64,000 bases of DNA. It comes from Cellvibrio mixtus subsp. mixtus J3-8. GTDB taxonomy: Bacteria; Pseudomonadota; Gammaproteobacteria; Pseudomonadales; Cellvibrionaceae. A model generated the notes under the pieces. The model saw nothing but the letters and a program-made list of their open reading frames with translations. It was not told the DNA's origin and did not search any database. Made by a program: the position numbers and the translations under genes. This document shows, piece by piece, positions 46,580 to 55,206 of the stretch; positions within the stretch are counted from its first letter, which is position 1; each line of letters starts with the position of its first letter. The stretch spans positions 186,001 through 250,000 of the forward strand of contig NZ_ALBT01000032.1 in NCBI RefSeq assembly GCF_000766945.1. Reading direction: 5' to 3'.

Positions 46580-47233
46580 TTGGTTAAGCATCAGCATTCT
46601 GTAACACGCACAGCGTGTGCACGCATTCCTATTAAATATGGTGATTTCCAACTGTGTTATTACACTAACACTGAAGACAACAAAGAACACCTCGCTTTTT
46701 ATTTGGGTGATCTGGAGGGCGCTGAAGAAGTATTGGTACGCGTCCATTCCGAATGCTTTACCGGCGATGTACTTGGTTCATTGCGTTGTGATTGCGGCGA
46801 ACAATTAAATCGTGCGTTGGAAGCCGTTGCCAAGGCAGGGCGCGGTGTCGTGGTTTATTTACGGCAAGAGGGCAGGGGGATTGGCCTGGAACAAAAACTG
46901 CGCGCCTATAATTTGCAAGATCTTGGTTACGACACTGTAGATGCCAATTTAATGTTGGGCCACGGTGCTGATGAGCGCCGCTATTGGCTAGCCGCAGCAA
47001 TATTAAATGATTTGGGTGTGCAATCAGTAAAATTGCTGACGAATAACCCGGACAAAATCCGCGCGCTCACTGCAGAAGGTATACCGGTTGTTACGCGCGT
47101 ACCGATTGAGGCAGGGTTGAACAGCGAAAACGAAAGTTATTTATTGACCAAGGCGACCCGAATGGATCACCTGTTAGCAGGTGCTGCCGGTTTCCAGGCT
47201 AAAGTTTTTACCAGTTCATCTTCCACTAATTGA
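46580..47233 (+). CDS. ribA: GTP cyclohydrolase II
   Basis: 217 residues. Zinc-binding cysteines in ECFTGDVLGSLRCDCGEQ, and the substrate and catalytic block YLRQEGRGIGLEQKLRAYNLQD with LGxDTVDAN are intact. Catalyses the first step of riboflavin synthesis. The only usable start is a TTG 8 nt after AGGAG; an ATG 4 nt after the same AGGAG opens a separate 9-codon frame. It lies 29 nt after the iron-reduction trio, and the 3' end overlaps the convergent RND adaptor gene by 67 nt. Confidence 0.95.
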   Translation: MVKHQHSVTRTACARIPIKYGDFQLCYYTNTEDNKEHLAFYLGDLEGAEEVLVRVHSECFTGDVLGSLRCDCGEQLNRALEAVAKAGRGVVVYLRQEGRGIGLEQKLRAYNLQDLGYDTVDANLMLGHGADERRYWLAAAILNDLGVQSVKLLTNNPDKIRALTAEGIPVVTRVPIEAGLNSENESYLLTKATRMDHLLAGAAGFQAKVFTSSSSTN

Positions 47234-48423
47234 TCCGGCGGGCTAACCACCAGGGTATCTCCGGTGCTGATGCCCTCCAGCACTTCCACATCGCGCCCTA
47301 AGTCGCGCCCCAGCTTTACATTGCGAAAACTGATTTTATTATCCGGTTCAACAACAGCAATGCGTTGGTATTGATCGCGAATAATTAATGTGGCGGCGGG
47401 CACCACCAAGGTTTCGACACTGCTGGTAACGGGAATATTTACCTCGGCATAAGCACCGGGCAATAAAGTGGCATTAGGGTTCGGCAATAATAAATCCACC
47501 TGGCGTGAACGAGTGCCCGGATCTATACCACCCGCGATTCGCTCAATACGCGCTTCCAGCGGGCCTTGCTGTTCGCGCAAGGTTAATTCTACTTCGGCAT
47601 TCAAGCGCAAACCGTCAGCATACGACTGTGGAACCCAGATACTGGCGCGCAGTGGATCTGTTTGGGTAATCGCAAATAATTCCTTGCTGCCCTGTGCCAC
47701 ATAATCGCCCACTTCAATACTGCGACGGGTAACAATCCCGTCAAAGGGCGCGCGAATATGGCGAAAATTTTCAACATTGCCCAGGCGTTTTACATTGGCA
47801 TCTGCTGCATTTAAATCGGCGCGAGTCTGGCGAACCAGGCTGCGTTTTTCATCCAGGTCCTGGGGGGATATTGCACTTTCACGTTGTGCAAGGCTGTCCC
47901 AACGCGCTAGTGTTTTTTCAGCAAATTCAAGTTGCGCTGCAATTTGTTCACGTTGGGCGCGCGCTTGTGCAAGTTCCTGTTCCTGTTCCGGTGTATCCAG
48001 TGTCGCCAGCAATTCGCCGCGTTTTACATAATCGCCAATACCTTTGTGCCAATTGGAAACATAACCATTAGTGCGTGCGTAAATAACGGCTTCAGTATTT
48101 CCGCGCAAGCTTGTTGGCAAACGCAAATTTTGTTGCAATGCACCGGGCTTGGCTTTTGTTGTTAATACTGTACGTTCCAATGTCGCGGTGGTGTAATCCT
48201 GCAACGCTTTTGCATCACGCTGGTTGACCAGGGCGCGCGTGGCACCACTTACCAGAAGCAAACCAATCAATGCAATCGCAACATTTTTGGTTGTTATGAT
48301 GGATTCATTGGTTGATCTGGCAGGTGATTGGAGCGACTCCACCGACGATGCAGAAAAATGTTCCTGCTCGTTTGTATGAAGTCCATCGGTGTCATCCTTT
48401 GGTAAAGGGTGATAATCATTCAT
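47167..48423 (-). CDS. RND efflux periplasmic adaptor (membrane fusion protein)
   Basis: 418 residues. A cytoplasmic tail and one inner-membrane anchor (about 46-62), then the adaptor fold: lipoyl/barrel-sandwich halves (VIYARTNGYVSNWHKGIGDYVKRGELLATLDT and HIRAPFDGIVTRRSIEVGDYV), a coiled-coil hairpin between them (about 140-200), and beta-barrel plus membrane-proximal domains. Works with the RND pump encoded 60 nt upstream. No outer-membrane factor gene follows, so a TolC encoded elsewhere is expected. Confidence 0.92.
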   Translation of the reverse strand: MNDYHPLPKDDTDGLHTNEQEHFSASSVESLQSPARSTNESIITTKNVAIALIGLLLVSGATRALVNQRDAKALQDYTTATLERTVLTTKAKPGALQQNLRLPTSLRGNTEAVIYARTNGYVSNWHKGIGDYVKRGELLATLDTPEQEQELAQARAQREQIAAQLEFAEKTLARWDSLAQRESAISPQDLDEKRSLVRQTRADLNAADANVKRLGNVENFRHIRAPFDGIVTRRSIEVGDYVAQGSKELFAITQTDPLRASIWVPQSYADGLRLNAEVELTLREQQGPLEARIERIAGGIDPGTRSRQVDLLLPNPNATLLPGAYAEVNIPVTSSVETLVVPAATLIIRDQYQRIAVVEPDNKISFRNVKLGRDLGRDVEVLEGISTGDTLVVSPPDQLVEDELVKTLAWKPAAPANR

Positions 48424-48483
48424 TTGTATTGATGCTCTAATAAATTTTTTGTTTTACGTTTTTAATTAAGTAATTTCATTTTG

Positions 48484-51400
48484 CTAGTTGTTCGCCAGCG
48501 GTGAAAAATGATTCGCTGGTCGTGTCCGATCACTTAAAAACTGGTGCAAGCTGGCAAATACCAGTGGCACAAATAGTAATGTCGATACGGTTGCAAACAA
48601 CAAACCACCAATCACCGCGCGACCAAGCGGTGCGTTTTGTTCTCCGCCCTGGCCTAAACCAAGAGCCATTGGCAACATACCGACAATCATCGCACAGGCT
48701 GTCATTAACACCGGACGCAAGCGCGTGGTGGCGGCATCAAGTGCAGCGACAATCGGTGCTGCACCTTCTTGCAAGCGTGTGCGTGCAAAGGACACGAGTA
48801 AAATACTGTTTGCGGTTGCTACACCCATCGTCATGATGGTTCCGGTTAATGCCGGCACGCTCAGTGTGGTTCCCGTTAAGAACAACATCCAGGCGATACC
48901 CGCCAGCGCGGCAGGCAATGCGCTGATAATAATGAGTGGATCGAGCCAGCTTTGGAAATTTACTACCACTAAAAAATAAACCAGCACGATTGCAATCAGA
49001 ATACCGGCGCTTAATCCGGTGAAAGCTTCATCCAGGGTTTCAATTTGGCCGCGCACTTTAATATCTACACCGCGCGGCAAACTGGCTTGGGTTTTTGCGA
49101 CCAGCTCATTGATATCGCGACTGATTGAGCCCAGGTCCCGATCCTGGAAATTTGCATGGATATTAATCATATTGAAATTGTTATAGCGATTGACGGCTGA
49201 CACCTGTGATGTGCGCTTATAAGTCACTACATTACCCAGCAACTGCTGCTTGCCATCGTTACCTTTACCAATTGGAATTCCCATTAACTCGTCAATTGAA
49301 TCCATTTCAATTTCAATGGTTTTTGCGCCGATGTTATAGGTATTGCCATTGGCTTCATTCAACCAATAAGTGGGTGTGGTTTGCATGCTGCCACTCAGGG
49401 AAATCATCATGTTTTCCGCAACATTGCGTGCGCTTAAACCTAACTGTTGTAATTGCGTGCGATTCATTTCCAGTGACAGTGTCGGTTTGCTCCAGCGCTG
49501 GTAAACATGGGCATCAACTATACCGGGGATTTTGCGCAATTCATTATTGAATGCGGCGGCGATTGGCAAAATATCGCCAGGTTTTCCACCGATAAATTGC
49601 ACATCGATAGGGGCGGGAATACCAAAGTTTAAGGTCTGGCTAATTTGGTCCGCTGGTTGGAAAAAGAATTCCACATGGGGAAAGCGCTTGGGAAGTGTGA
49701 GACGCAATTTTTTCATAATTGCATTACTGTCCAGCTCGCCTTGTTTAAAGCTGAACATAATTTCCGAATCGGCAGATTCCGCCGTACCCGAGTTGCCATT
49801 AAGCGTATTGATAGTACTGTAAGGGCCACCAATAATATCGAGGATATCACCCATTTGTTCTGCGGGAATTGTCGCGCGGATTTCATGGTGGATTTCATTG
49901 ATCAATGCCGGCATTTGTTCAAGGCGTGTTCCGGACGGCGCGCGGATGTGCAAACGCAATTGACCGCTGTCTACTACCGGGAACAAGTCCTGCCCCAGAA
50001 TGGGAAATAGTCCGGTAGAGAGTAAGCAAAAACCAAAAAATACAGCCATAAAGCGTTTGCGTTTTTCCAGCAAACCGGTAATTAACACAGAAAAGCTATG
50101 ACGGAAAATTTCAAAGCCGTGATTGAACGTATGATGTATTTTTACGAACGGATTTTTTGATGTTGATGAAGAATTATCGCCGTGAATATCTGTGGGCTTA
50201 TGATTTACCATCATAAACATCACCAGTGTGGGAATTAGTGTGCGTGAAATGATATAAGACGCAATCATCGCAAATACTACAGCTTGCCCCAGCGGCACAA
50301 ATAAATAGCTGGCGATGCCATCCAGGAAGAACATCGGAACAAACACAATACAAATACATAATGTAGATACAAACGCGGGTACTGCAATTTCCTGCGCACC
50401 ATCCAGAATTGCTTGCAGTGGCGGTTTACCTAATGCCATTTGCCGCTCAACGTTTTCGATTTCTACCGTGGCATCGTCTACCAGAATTCCCACCGCCAGT
50501 GCCAATCCACCCAGCGTCATCAAGTTAATTGTCTGCCCGATTAAGTGCAGGCAAATTAACGAAACCATAATGGATAATGGAATAGAAACCGCAATGATTA
50601 ATGTGCTGCGCCAGTTACCGAGGAATAATAAAATCAGGCTTGCGGTCAGTAATGCAGCGATCAAACCTTCATGCATGACGTTGCTAATGGCTGCCTTCAC
50701 AAAAATGGATTGATCAAACATCAATTTGATATCAATACCTTCAGGCATTTTGGAAAGAATTTCAGGTATGGAATCTTTAATATGGTCCACAGCTTCAATG
50801 GTGGACACTCCACCGAATGCCAATACCGAATTGAGTACGCTGCGCGAACCATTTTGCCGTGCAATAGTTGCCGCTGGTAAAAAACCGTCGCGCACATTGG
50901 CTACATCGCGCAATAAAATTGTGCGACCGCGCTCACTGCGAATAGGAATGGAACCAATTTCATCGATGGTGGCAATGGCACCATTCAGTTTGATATCGAA
51001 TTCGCTGTCACCAACTTTCATAGTCCCGGTTGGTAAAATTAAATTTTGCGCTCCCATCGCCGTCACAATTTCTGCTGGCGTAAGATTATTAGCGAGCATG
51101 GCTGCTGCGTTAATGTCTACGGATACCTGACGAGAACGGGAGCCATAAGGGAAGGTGAGAGAAAGGCCTTTTTTGCTTGAAACAATCGGGCGTAACACAT
51201 TGCCGGCTGCATCGCCAATTTCAATATCGGAAAGCGTATCGCTGGAAATGCTCAGCTGCACCACGGGCAATTCGGATGCTGACCAGGCACGCACCCGTCC
51301 TGCTTGCGTTCCTTGCGGCATTCCTCGCGCTGCACCATTTGCGCTCATGGTGGTTTGGGTGAGGGCGGCATTAATATCGGTACCCGGTTGGAAAAATACT

Positions 51401-51678
51401 TTAACTATGCCGAGGCCGGCGACCGAGAAGGATTCGGTATGCTCAATATTATCCACTGCTTGCCCAAGTTCGCGCTCGGCTTGCGACGTAATTCGTTCTG
51501 ACATTTCTTTTGCGGTCAAGCCGCGGTATTCCCACATCTCGGCGACAACCGGAATATTAATTTGCGGGAAAATATCGGTGGGCATACGCACCAATACAAA
51601 GGGCATAGCCAATAAAATCAGGATTGCCGCCACAATAAACGTATGGGGGCGGCGCAGGGCGATGTTAACTATCCACAT
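48484..51678 (-). CDS. RND family efflux transporter (AcrB-like permease)
   Basis: 1064 residues, with the twelve-helix, two-large-loop RND layout. Proton-relay aspartates in GLALAVGILVDDATVEIENVER (helix 4), a second-half repeat with GVATANSILLVSFAR, and characteristic FPQINIPVV near the N-terminus. The DD pair points to the drug/amphiphile-exporting HAE group rather than heavy-metal CzcA. First gene of a pump-adaptor operon. Cargo unknown. Confidence 0.93.
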   Translation of the reverse strand: MWIVNIALRRPHTFIVAAILILLAMPFVLVRMPTDIFPQINIPVVAEMWEYRGLTAKEMSERITSQAERELGQAVDNIEHTESFSVAGLGIVKVFFQPGTDINAALTQTTMSANGAARGMPQGTQAGRVRAWSASELPVVQLSISSDTLSDIEIGDAAGNVLRPIVSSKKGLSLTFPYGSRSRQVSVDINAAAMLANNLTPAEIVTAMGAQNLILPTGTMKVGDSEFDIKLNGAIATIDEIGSIPIRSERGRTILLRDVANVRDGFLPAATIARQNGSRSVLNSVLAFGGVSTIEAVDHIKDSIPEILSKMPEGIDIKLMFDQSIFVKAAISNVMHEGLIAALLTASLILLFLGNWRSTLIIAVSIPLSIMVSLICLHLIGQTINLMTLGGLALAVGILVDDATVEIENVERQMALGKPPLQAILDGAQEIAVPAFVSTLCICIVFVPMFFLDGIASYLFVPLGQAVVFAMIASYIISRTLIPTLVMFMMVNHKPTDIHGDNSSSTSKNPFVKIHHTFNHGFEIFRHSFSVLITGLLEKRKRFMAVFFGFCLLSTGLFPILGQDLFPVVDSGQLRLHIRAPSGTRLEQMPALINEIHHEIRATIPAEQMGDILDIIGGPYSTINTLNGNSGTAESADSEIMFSFKQGELDSNAIMKKLRLTLPKRFPHVEFFFQPADQISQTLNFGIPAPIDVQFIGGKPGDILPIAAAFNNELRKIPGIVDAHVYQRWSKPTLSLEMNRTQLQQLGLSARNVAENMMISLSGSMQTTPTYWLNEANGNTYNIGAKTIEIEMDSIDELMGIPIGKGNDGKQQLLGNVVTYKRTSQVSAVNRYNNFNMINIHANFQDRDLGSISRDINELVAKTQASLPRGVDIKVRGQIETLDEAFTGLSAGILIAIVLVYFLVVVNFQSWLDPLIIISALPAALAGIAWMLFLTGTTLSVPALTGTIMTMGVATANSILLVSFARTRLQEGAAPIVAALDAATTRLRPVLMTACAMIVGMLPMALGLGQGGEQNAPLGRAVIGGLLFATVSTLLFVPLVFASLHQFLSDRTRPANHFSPLANN

Positions 51679-51915
51679 AATGATGAATGTTTCTGTAGAA
51701 GCAATTGCGGAAGGAAATGTTGCATTTCCGCCTTATCAGCAATAAATGCGCCATCTGTGGGTTGCGCGAATGTGAGTGGTTAGGTATGTTGGTGCTTGAT
51801 AGTTTTGTTTAAAAACAAACAGTTTGGCGTTCAATAGCTGTTTATCCAACAGCAATTTATTTCATTAAATTGCGACAAATCGAACATGCGAAAAAATTCA
51901 TATGGAGATAGGGTT

Positions 51916-52752
51916 GTGAAACTTTTTTTAGGGTTATTATTTTTATTTCCGCTGGTGTCATTTGCCGGAGCCTGCACAACGACGAAGCCAATTGATACCA
52001 ACTCTTTCGCCATTAAAAATGATATCTATGACCTTACCTTTATTGTGCTTGACCTGAAAAACGGTAATTGCCAGGTAATTAATGAGAAAGGTTTGACGCA
52101 GCGCCATAGTCCATATTCCACGTTCAAAATTCCCCACACCTTGATTGCACTTGAGGCAGGCGCGGTGAAATCGGTAGATGAGCGTATCGAATGGGATCAA
52201 TTGAAATATCCCCCCGCAACCTACTGGCCGGAAACCTGGAAAAAATCACAAACACTGGCTACTGCATTCCAGCGTTCTGCAGTGTGGTATTACCAGGCCC
52301 TGGTGCCTCGTATTAATCCGGAACAATATAGAAAATGGCTCGCAGCATTTCATTACGGCAACCAGGCCTTTACTTCAGGTAGCAACCAGTTCTGGTTGAA
52401 TGGTGAAATAAAAATATCACCGGAAGAACAGGTCAAATTTCTTGCTTGCTTATTGAAAAACCAATGCGGTGTTAATCGTGAAATATTTTCAGCGTTTGAA
52501 ACCATTGCATTGCAAGAATCAAAAAGTAATTTTTCCCTTTATGCCAAAACGGGCACCGGGCCCATAGACCCACATAATTTTGATGGCGCTTTTGAAGGTT
52601 GGTATGTGGGCTACGTGAAAGATAAAGATGGAAAAGCTGTAGCCGCATTTGCAATTTATATGCAGGGTGATAGCTTTTCAGCATTGCAAAACTATCGTAA
52701 AGAACTTTCACTGCAATTGTTAACCGGTTTGGGTTTTTGGGCGAAACAATAG
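51916..52752 (+). CDS. Class D (OXA-type) beta-lactamase
   Basis: 278 residues from the GTG at 51916, preferred because GGAG lies just upstream and it gives a compact signal peptide (MKLFLGLLFLFPLVSFAGA); an ATG 30 nt earlier has no ribosome site. All class D motifs are intact: STFK with the acyl-Ser, SAV, YGN, W in NQFWLNG, and KTG followed by EGWYVGYV. It should therefore be an active serine beta-lactamase. The sequence is not one I recognise as a named OXA variant. It has no mobile-element context and is likely an intrinsic chromosomal enzyme. Confidence 0.93.
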   Translation: MKLFLGLLFLFPLVSFAGACTTTKPIDTNSFAIKNDIYDLTFIVLDLKNGNCQVINEKGLTQRHSPYSTFKIPHTLIALEAGAVKSVDERIEWDQLKYPPATYWPETWKKSQTLATAFQRSAVWYYQALVPRINPEQYRKWLAAFHYGNQAFTSGSNQFWLNGEIKISPEEQVKFLACLLKNQCGVNREIFSAFETIALQESKSNFSLYAKTGTGPIDPHNFDGAFEGWYVGYVKDKDGKAVAAFAIYMQGDSFSALQNYRKELSLQLLTGLGFWAKQ

Positions 52753-52781
52753 TTGTTAATTTTATTGAGTCGGAGTTGCCT

Positions 52782-53207
52782 GTGATAATCATATCCGATA
52801 TAGAACAAGCATTTTTACTGGCCAACCAGATTCCGGAATTTTCTGGCGATTTTGACTATCCGGGAATGGTAGAAAAAATTAATGGGCGAAAATTCTTATC
52901 ATTAATTTATACCCTTGGTGATGAGGCAGTTGGTTTTAAATTAGGTTATGAACTAAACCCCAATGAGTTTTACAGTTGGCTGGGGGGAGTGCTGCCGAGC
53001 CATAGGGGTAATGGAATCGCAAAGAAGCTATTATTGAAGCAGGAGGGCTGGGCGCGGGAGAATGGTTATTCGGTTATCAGGGTTAAATCCATGAATGACT
53101 TCCCGGAAATGTTATGTATGTTGACCTCAAGCGGCTATAGAATTAATGATGTGTCGAATAAAGAATCGCCTGACGAATTAAAAATCCACTTTTATAAAAA
53201 CCTGTAA
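52782..53207 (+). CDS. GNAT family N-acetyltransferase
   Basis: About 141 residues from a GTG with GGAG 7 nt upstream. The acetyl-CoA-binding motif A is clear in GGVLPSHRGNGIAKKLLLKQEGWARENGY, followed by the FPEMLCMLTSSGYR segment. It starts 29 nt after the beta-lactamase stop and is probably cotranscribed. The substrate cannot be read from the sequence. Confidence 0.87.
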   Translation: MIIISDIEQAFLLANQIPEFSGDFDYPGMVEKINGRKFLSLIYTLGDEAVGFKLGYELNPNEFYSWLGGVLPSHRGNGIAKKLLLKQEGWARENGYSVIRVKSMNDFPEMLCMLTSSGYRINDVSNKESPDELKIHFYKNL

Positions 53208-53359
53208 ATGTAGGCGACAACCTGTTAATTGCTGTCGGGCATAGTAATTGCTGGCTTTTGTAGAATTGTTAGCACTGTTACTTTTTAACTATTCCGGCGA
53301 GCCAGGTTTTCTTTAATGTCGGGTATAGGCAACATCAACCTGCACATTAAAGGATAAAA

Positions 53360-54070
53360 ATGAATAAATCAGTTTTTTTCTTTTCGGGAATAATTGCCCT
53401 GTGTGGTTGTTCAAGTTCATCAACGATAAAACCACTGCAAGCGGTTATCAGCGAACCGCACAAAGCCCATGCAGAGCAAGGGCTTTATTTTATGCAGACC
53501 GGCATGCTGCTTCAGGCTATTACAGAATTTGATGAGGCGATAAAACACTGCGAGGTTAAATACCCGGCCGATGGGAAAAAGGTTTACACATCCAGGACTA
53601 CAGCAGAAAGCCTTATGTATGCAGTGCTTTCCAGCTCAAGGGATGAATCGGTTGATGTGGTTGATACCGTGTGTTCGGATGCGTATTACTTGCGTGGTTT
53701 CACCGCAATGAATACCGGCAGGCTGCGTGATGCAGAAGGTTATTTGCACAAAGCAGTGAGCATGGCACCGGTAAATGCGATGTATTTATCGGCGTTAGGA
53801 CATATTTACCAGGTTAAACGCGATTGGCAGCAAGCGATTGATTATTTTGCCCAGGCTGAAGATGCAGCTAAAACCTATTCGCCTGAACAGGTCAGGATTA
53901 GCGAATTTTCCCGTGCAAAACGGGGCATTGGTTTCAATTTGATCCAGTTGGGTAAATTGAATGAGGCTGAAGCAAAATATAAGGAATGCCTTGCTATAGA
54001 TGCAAAAGACAAAGGCGCATTAAATGAGCTGGAATATATTAATAAATTGCGCGAACAAAATAACCTTTAA
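53360..54070 (+). CDS. TPR-repeat lipoprotein
   Basis: 236 residues. Signal with lipobox IIALCGC (Cys 17), a Ser-rich linker, then TPR-type helices: AEQGLYFMQTGMLLQAITEFDEAIKH, DAYYLRGFTAMNTGRLRDAEGYLHKAV, YLSALGHIYQVKRDWQQAIDYFAQAE and FNLIQLGKLNEAEAKYKECL. An AAAGGA site precedes the ATG. Likely a membrane-anchored scaffold in the periplasm; partner unknown. Confidence 0.83.
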   Translation: MNKSVFFFSGIIALCGCSSSSTIKPLQAVISEPHKAHAEQGLYFMQTGMLLQAITEFDEAIKHCEVKYPADGKKVYTSRTTAESLMYAVLSSSRDESVDVVDTVCSDAYYLRGFTAMNTGRLRDAEGYLHKAVSMAPVNAMYLSALGHIYQVKRDWQQAIDYFAQAEDAAKTYSPEQVRISEFSRAKRGIGFNLIQLGKLNEAEAKYKECLAIDAKDKGALNELEYINKLREQNNL

Positions 54071-54181
54071 CGGCCTGGATATTTATTAAATCGCGTACGC
54101 CGTGAATGCGCTATTTAGATCCTGAATTCTTCTGGTTAACTGAATGGCCGGGACAATTTTAGTTTATAAATAGGAAATACG

Positions 54182-54212
54182 AAGCCTGCAATTAAATCCT
54201 GCAGGCTTTTTA
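54182..54212 (+). terminator. Terminator after the TPR lipoprotein gene
   Basis: 9-bp arms AAGCCTGCA / TGCAGGCTT with a 9-nt loop, then TTTTAGC, about 110 nt after the stop. Confidence 0.7.
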
Positions 54213-54251
54213 GCGTTAATTATATGGGTGGGTAATGGGATATTCGTTACA

Positions 54252-54887
54252 TTAACGATTGCCACGCAATTTTATGCGGCGTCCATAAATTCCTGATAAA
54301 CCCATGATAAAAAGTAATATCGCTGCTGGTTCTGGCACGCTGTAGTGGTAAGTCAGGTCATCAATCATTGCAGAGGTTCGCAAGAAGTAAAACGCGGAAA
54401 TATCGATGTGGGAAATTCCGAAGTCCGAGGTAAATGTAATCAGCTTTTTTGCTTCAAAAGGCGTGTTATTATCGGGCCCTGCCCAGCCGGGTGTTTCCTG
54501 TGAGAGTGTAACCCCGTCCCCGCACAACGCATTCAGGTAAACAACGTCCTCGTGGGAAGATGTCACTATAAGGCTAACAAATGTCGGTAGCTTTCCTACA
54601 AAAGTCAAACCGAAATAGGGCCCGCCTTGCAAGTAATTTTTGCCACTGACAATTAAATCTGAATCAGGGTCGTAGCTATTCAGATATCCACCATCAATCA
54701 ATAACCCGCGGGAAAGATATTGGTCCGTAATTTCCTGGTCGGCCCAAAACGGATCGTCCGGATCTGTGTGTACGCGTTCTATATCGTCAAAATTAATAAC
54801 CACCGCATGGGTATAACTGCAAATAAAGAGTGTTAATACTGAAAAAAAATAACGAAATAAAAACACGAGGAATCTATGGTTGCGCAT
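54252..54887 (-). CDS. PEP-CTERM sorting-signal exported protein
   Basis: 211 residues: N-terminal signal (about 5-29, ending near THA), a beta-rich domain of unknown function, and a C-terminal PEP-CTERM tripartite signal made of VPEPA, a hydrophobic helix (ILLFIMGLSGIYG) and a basic tail (RRIKLRGNR). Such proteins are anchored or released by an exosortase (EpsH/XrtA type) and often relate to exopolysaccharide. No exosortase is in the window. GGAGA precedes the ATG. Confidence 0.88.
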   Translation of the reverse strand: MRNHRFLVFLFRYFFSVLTLFICSYTHAVVINFDDIERVHTDPDDPFWADQEITDQYLSRGLLIDGGYLNSYDPDSDLIVSGKNYLQGGPYFGLTFVGKLPTFVSLIVTSSHEDVVYLNALCGDGVTLSQETPGWAGPDNNTPFEAKKLITFTSDFGISHIDISAFYFLRTSAMIDDLTYHYSVPEPAAILLFIMGLSGIYGRRIKLRGNR

Positions 54888-54927
54888 AAGTGTCTCCTGG
54901 ATCCTGGGTGACTATTACGGAAGGGTG

Positions 54928-55098
54928 ATGGAATTGGTGGGCGGGCCTGCAAATTATCCCGCCATAATTTCATTATTACCGGATGTAAATAATGACTGCG
55001 AAGAAAGCATACGCCTGTTAAGCGACACAGAAATATTGATTGGCTCACTAATTAACGCTTTCACGGCACTTAAATTTGCTGAAATTAAATACGCGTGA
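54928..55098 (+). CDS. Possible small protein, unknown
   Basis: 56 residues from an ATG shortly after GGAAGG; the frame could also open 48 nt earlier. No family recognised; the sequence has two moderately hydrophobic stretches (LVGGPANYPAIISLL, EILIGSLINAFTALKF). A plus-strand terminator at 55180-55206 supports a transcript in this direction, which no other annotated gene explains. Gap 54888-55204 otherwise holds only the PEP-CTERM promoter. Confidence 0.35.
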   Translation: MELVGGPANYPAIISLLPDVNNDCEESIRLLSDTEILIGSLINAFTALKFAEIKYA

Positions 55099-55179
55099 AC
55101 AATTCACCCTGTGCTGGCAATTTTTTGCATTCCCGGTGTGTTTATGTGGCGCCTAATCTATCGCTGTTATAGAAATAAA

Positions 55180-55206
55180 CAGGCTTGGTAACGGGCCTGC
55201 TTTTTT
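55180..55206 (+). terminator. Plus-strand terminator near the MocR 3' end
   Basis: Stem CAGGCTTG / CGGGCCTG (two G-T wobbles) capped by GTAA and followed by CTTTTTT. It overlaps the end of the convergent MocR gene. Confidence 0.55.
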
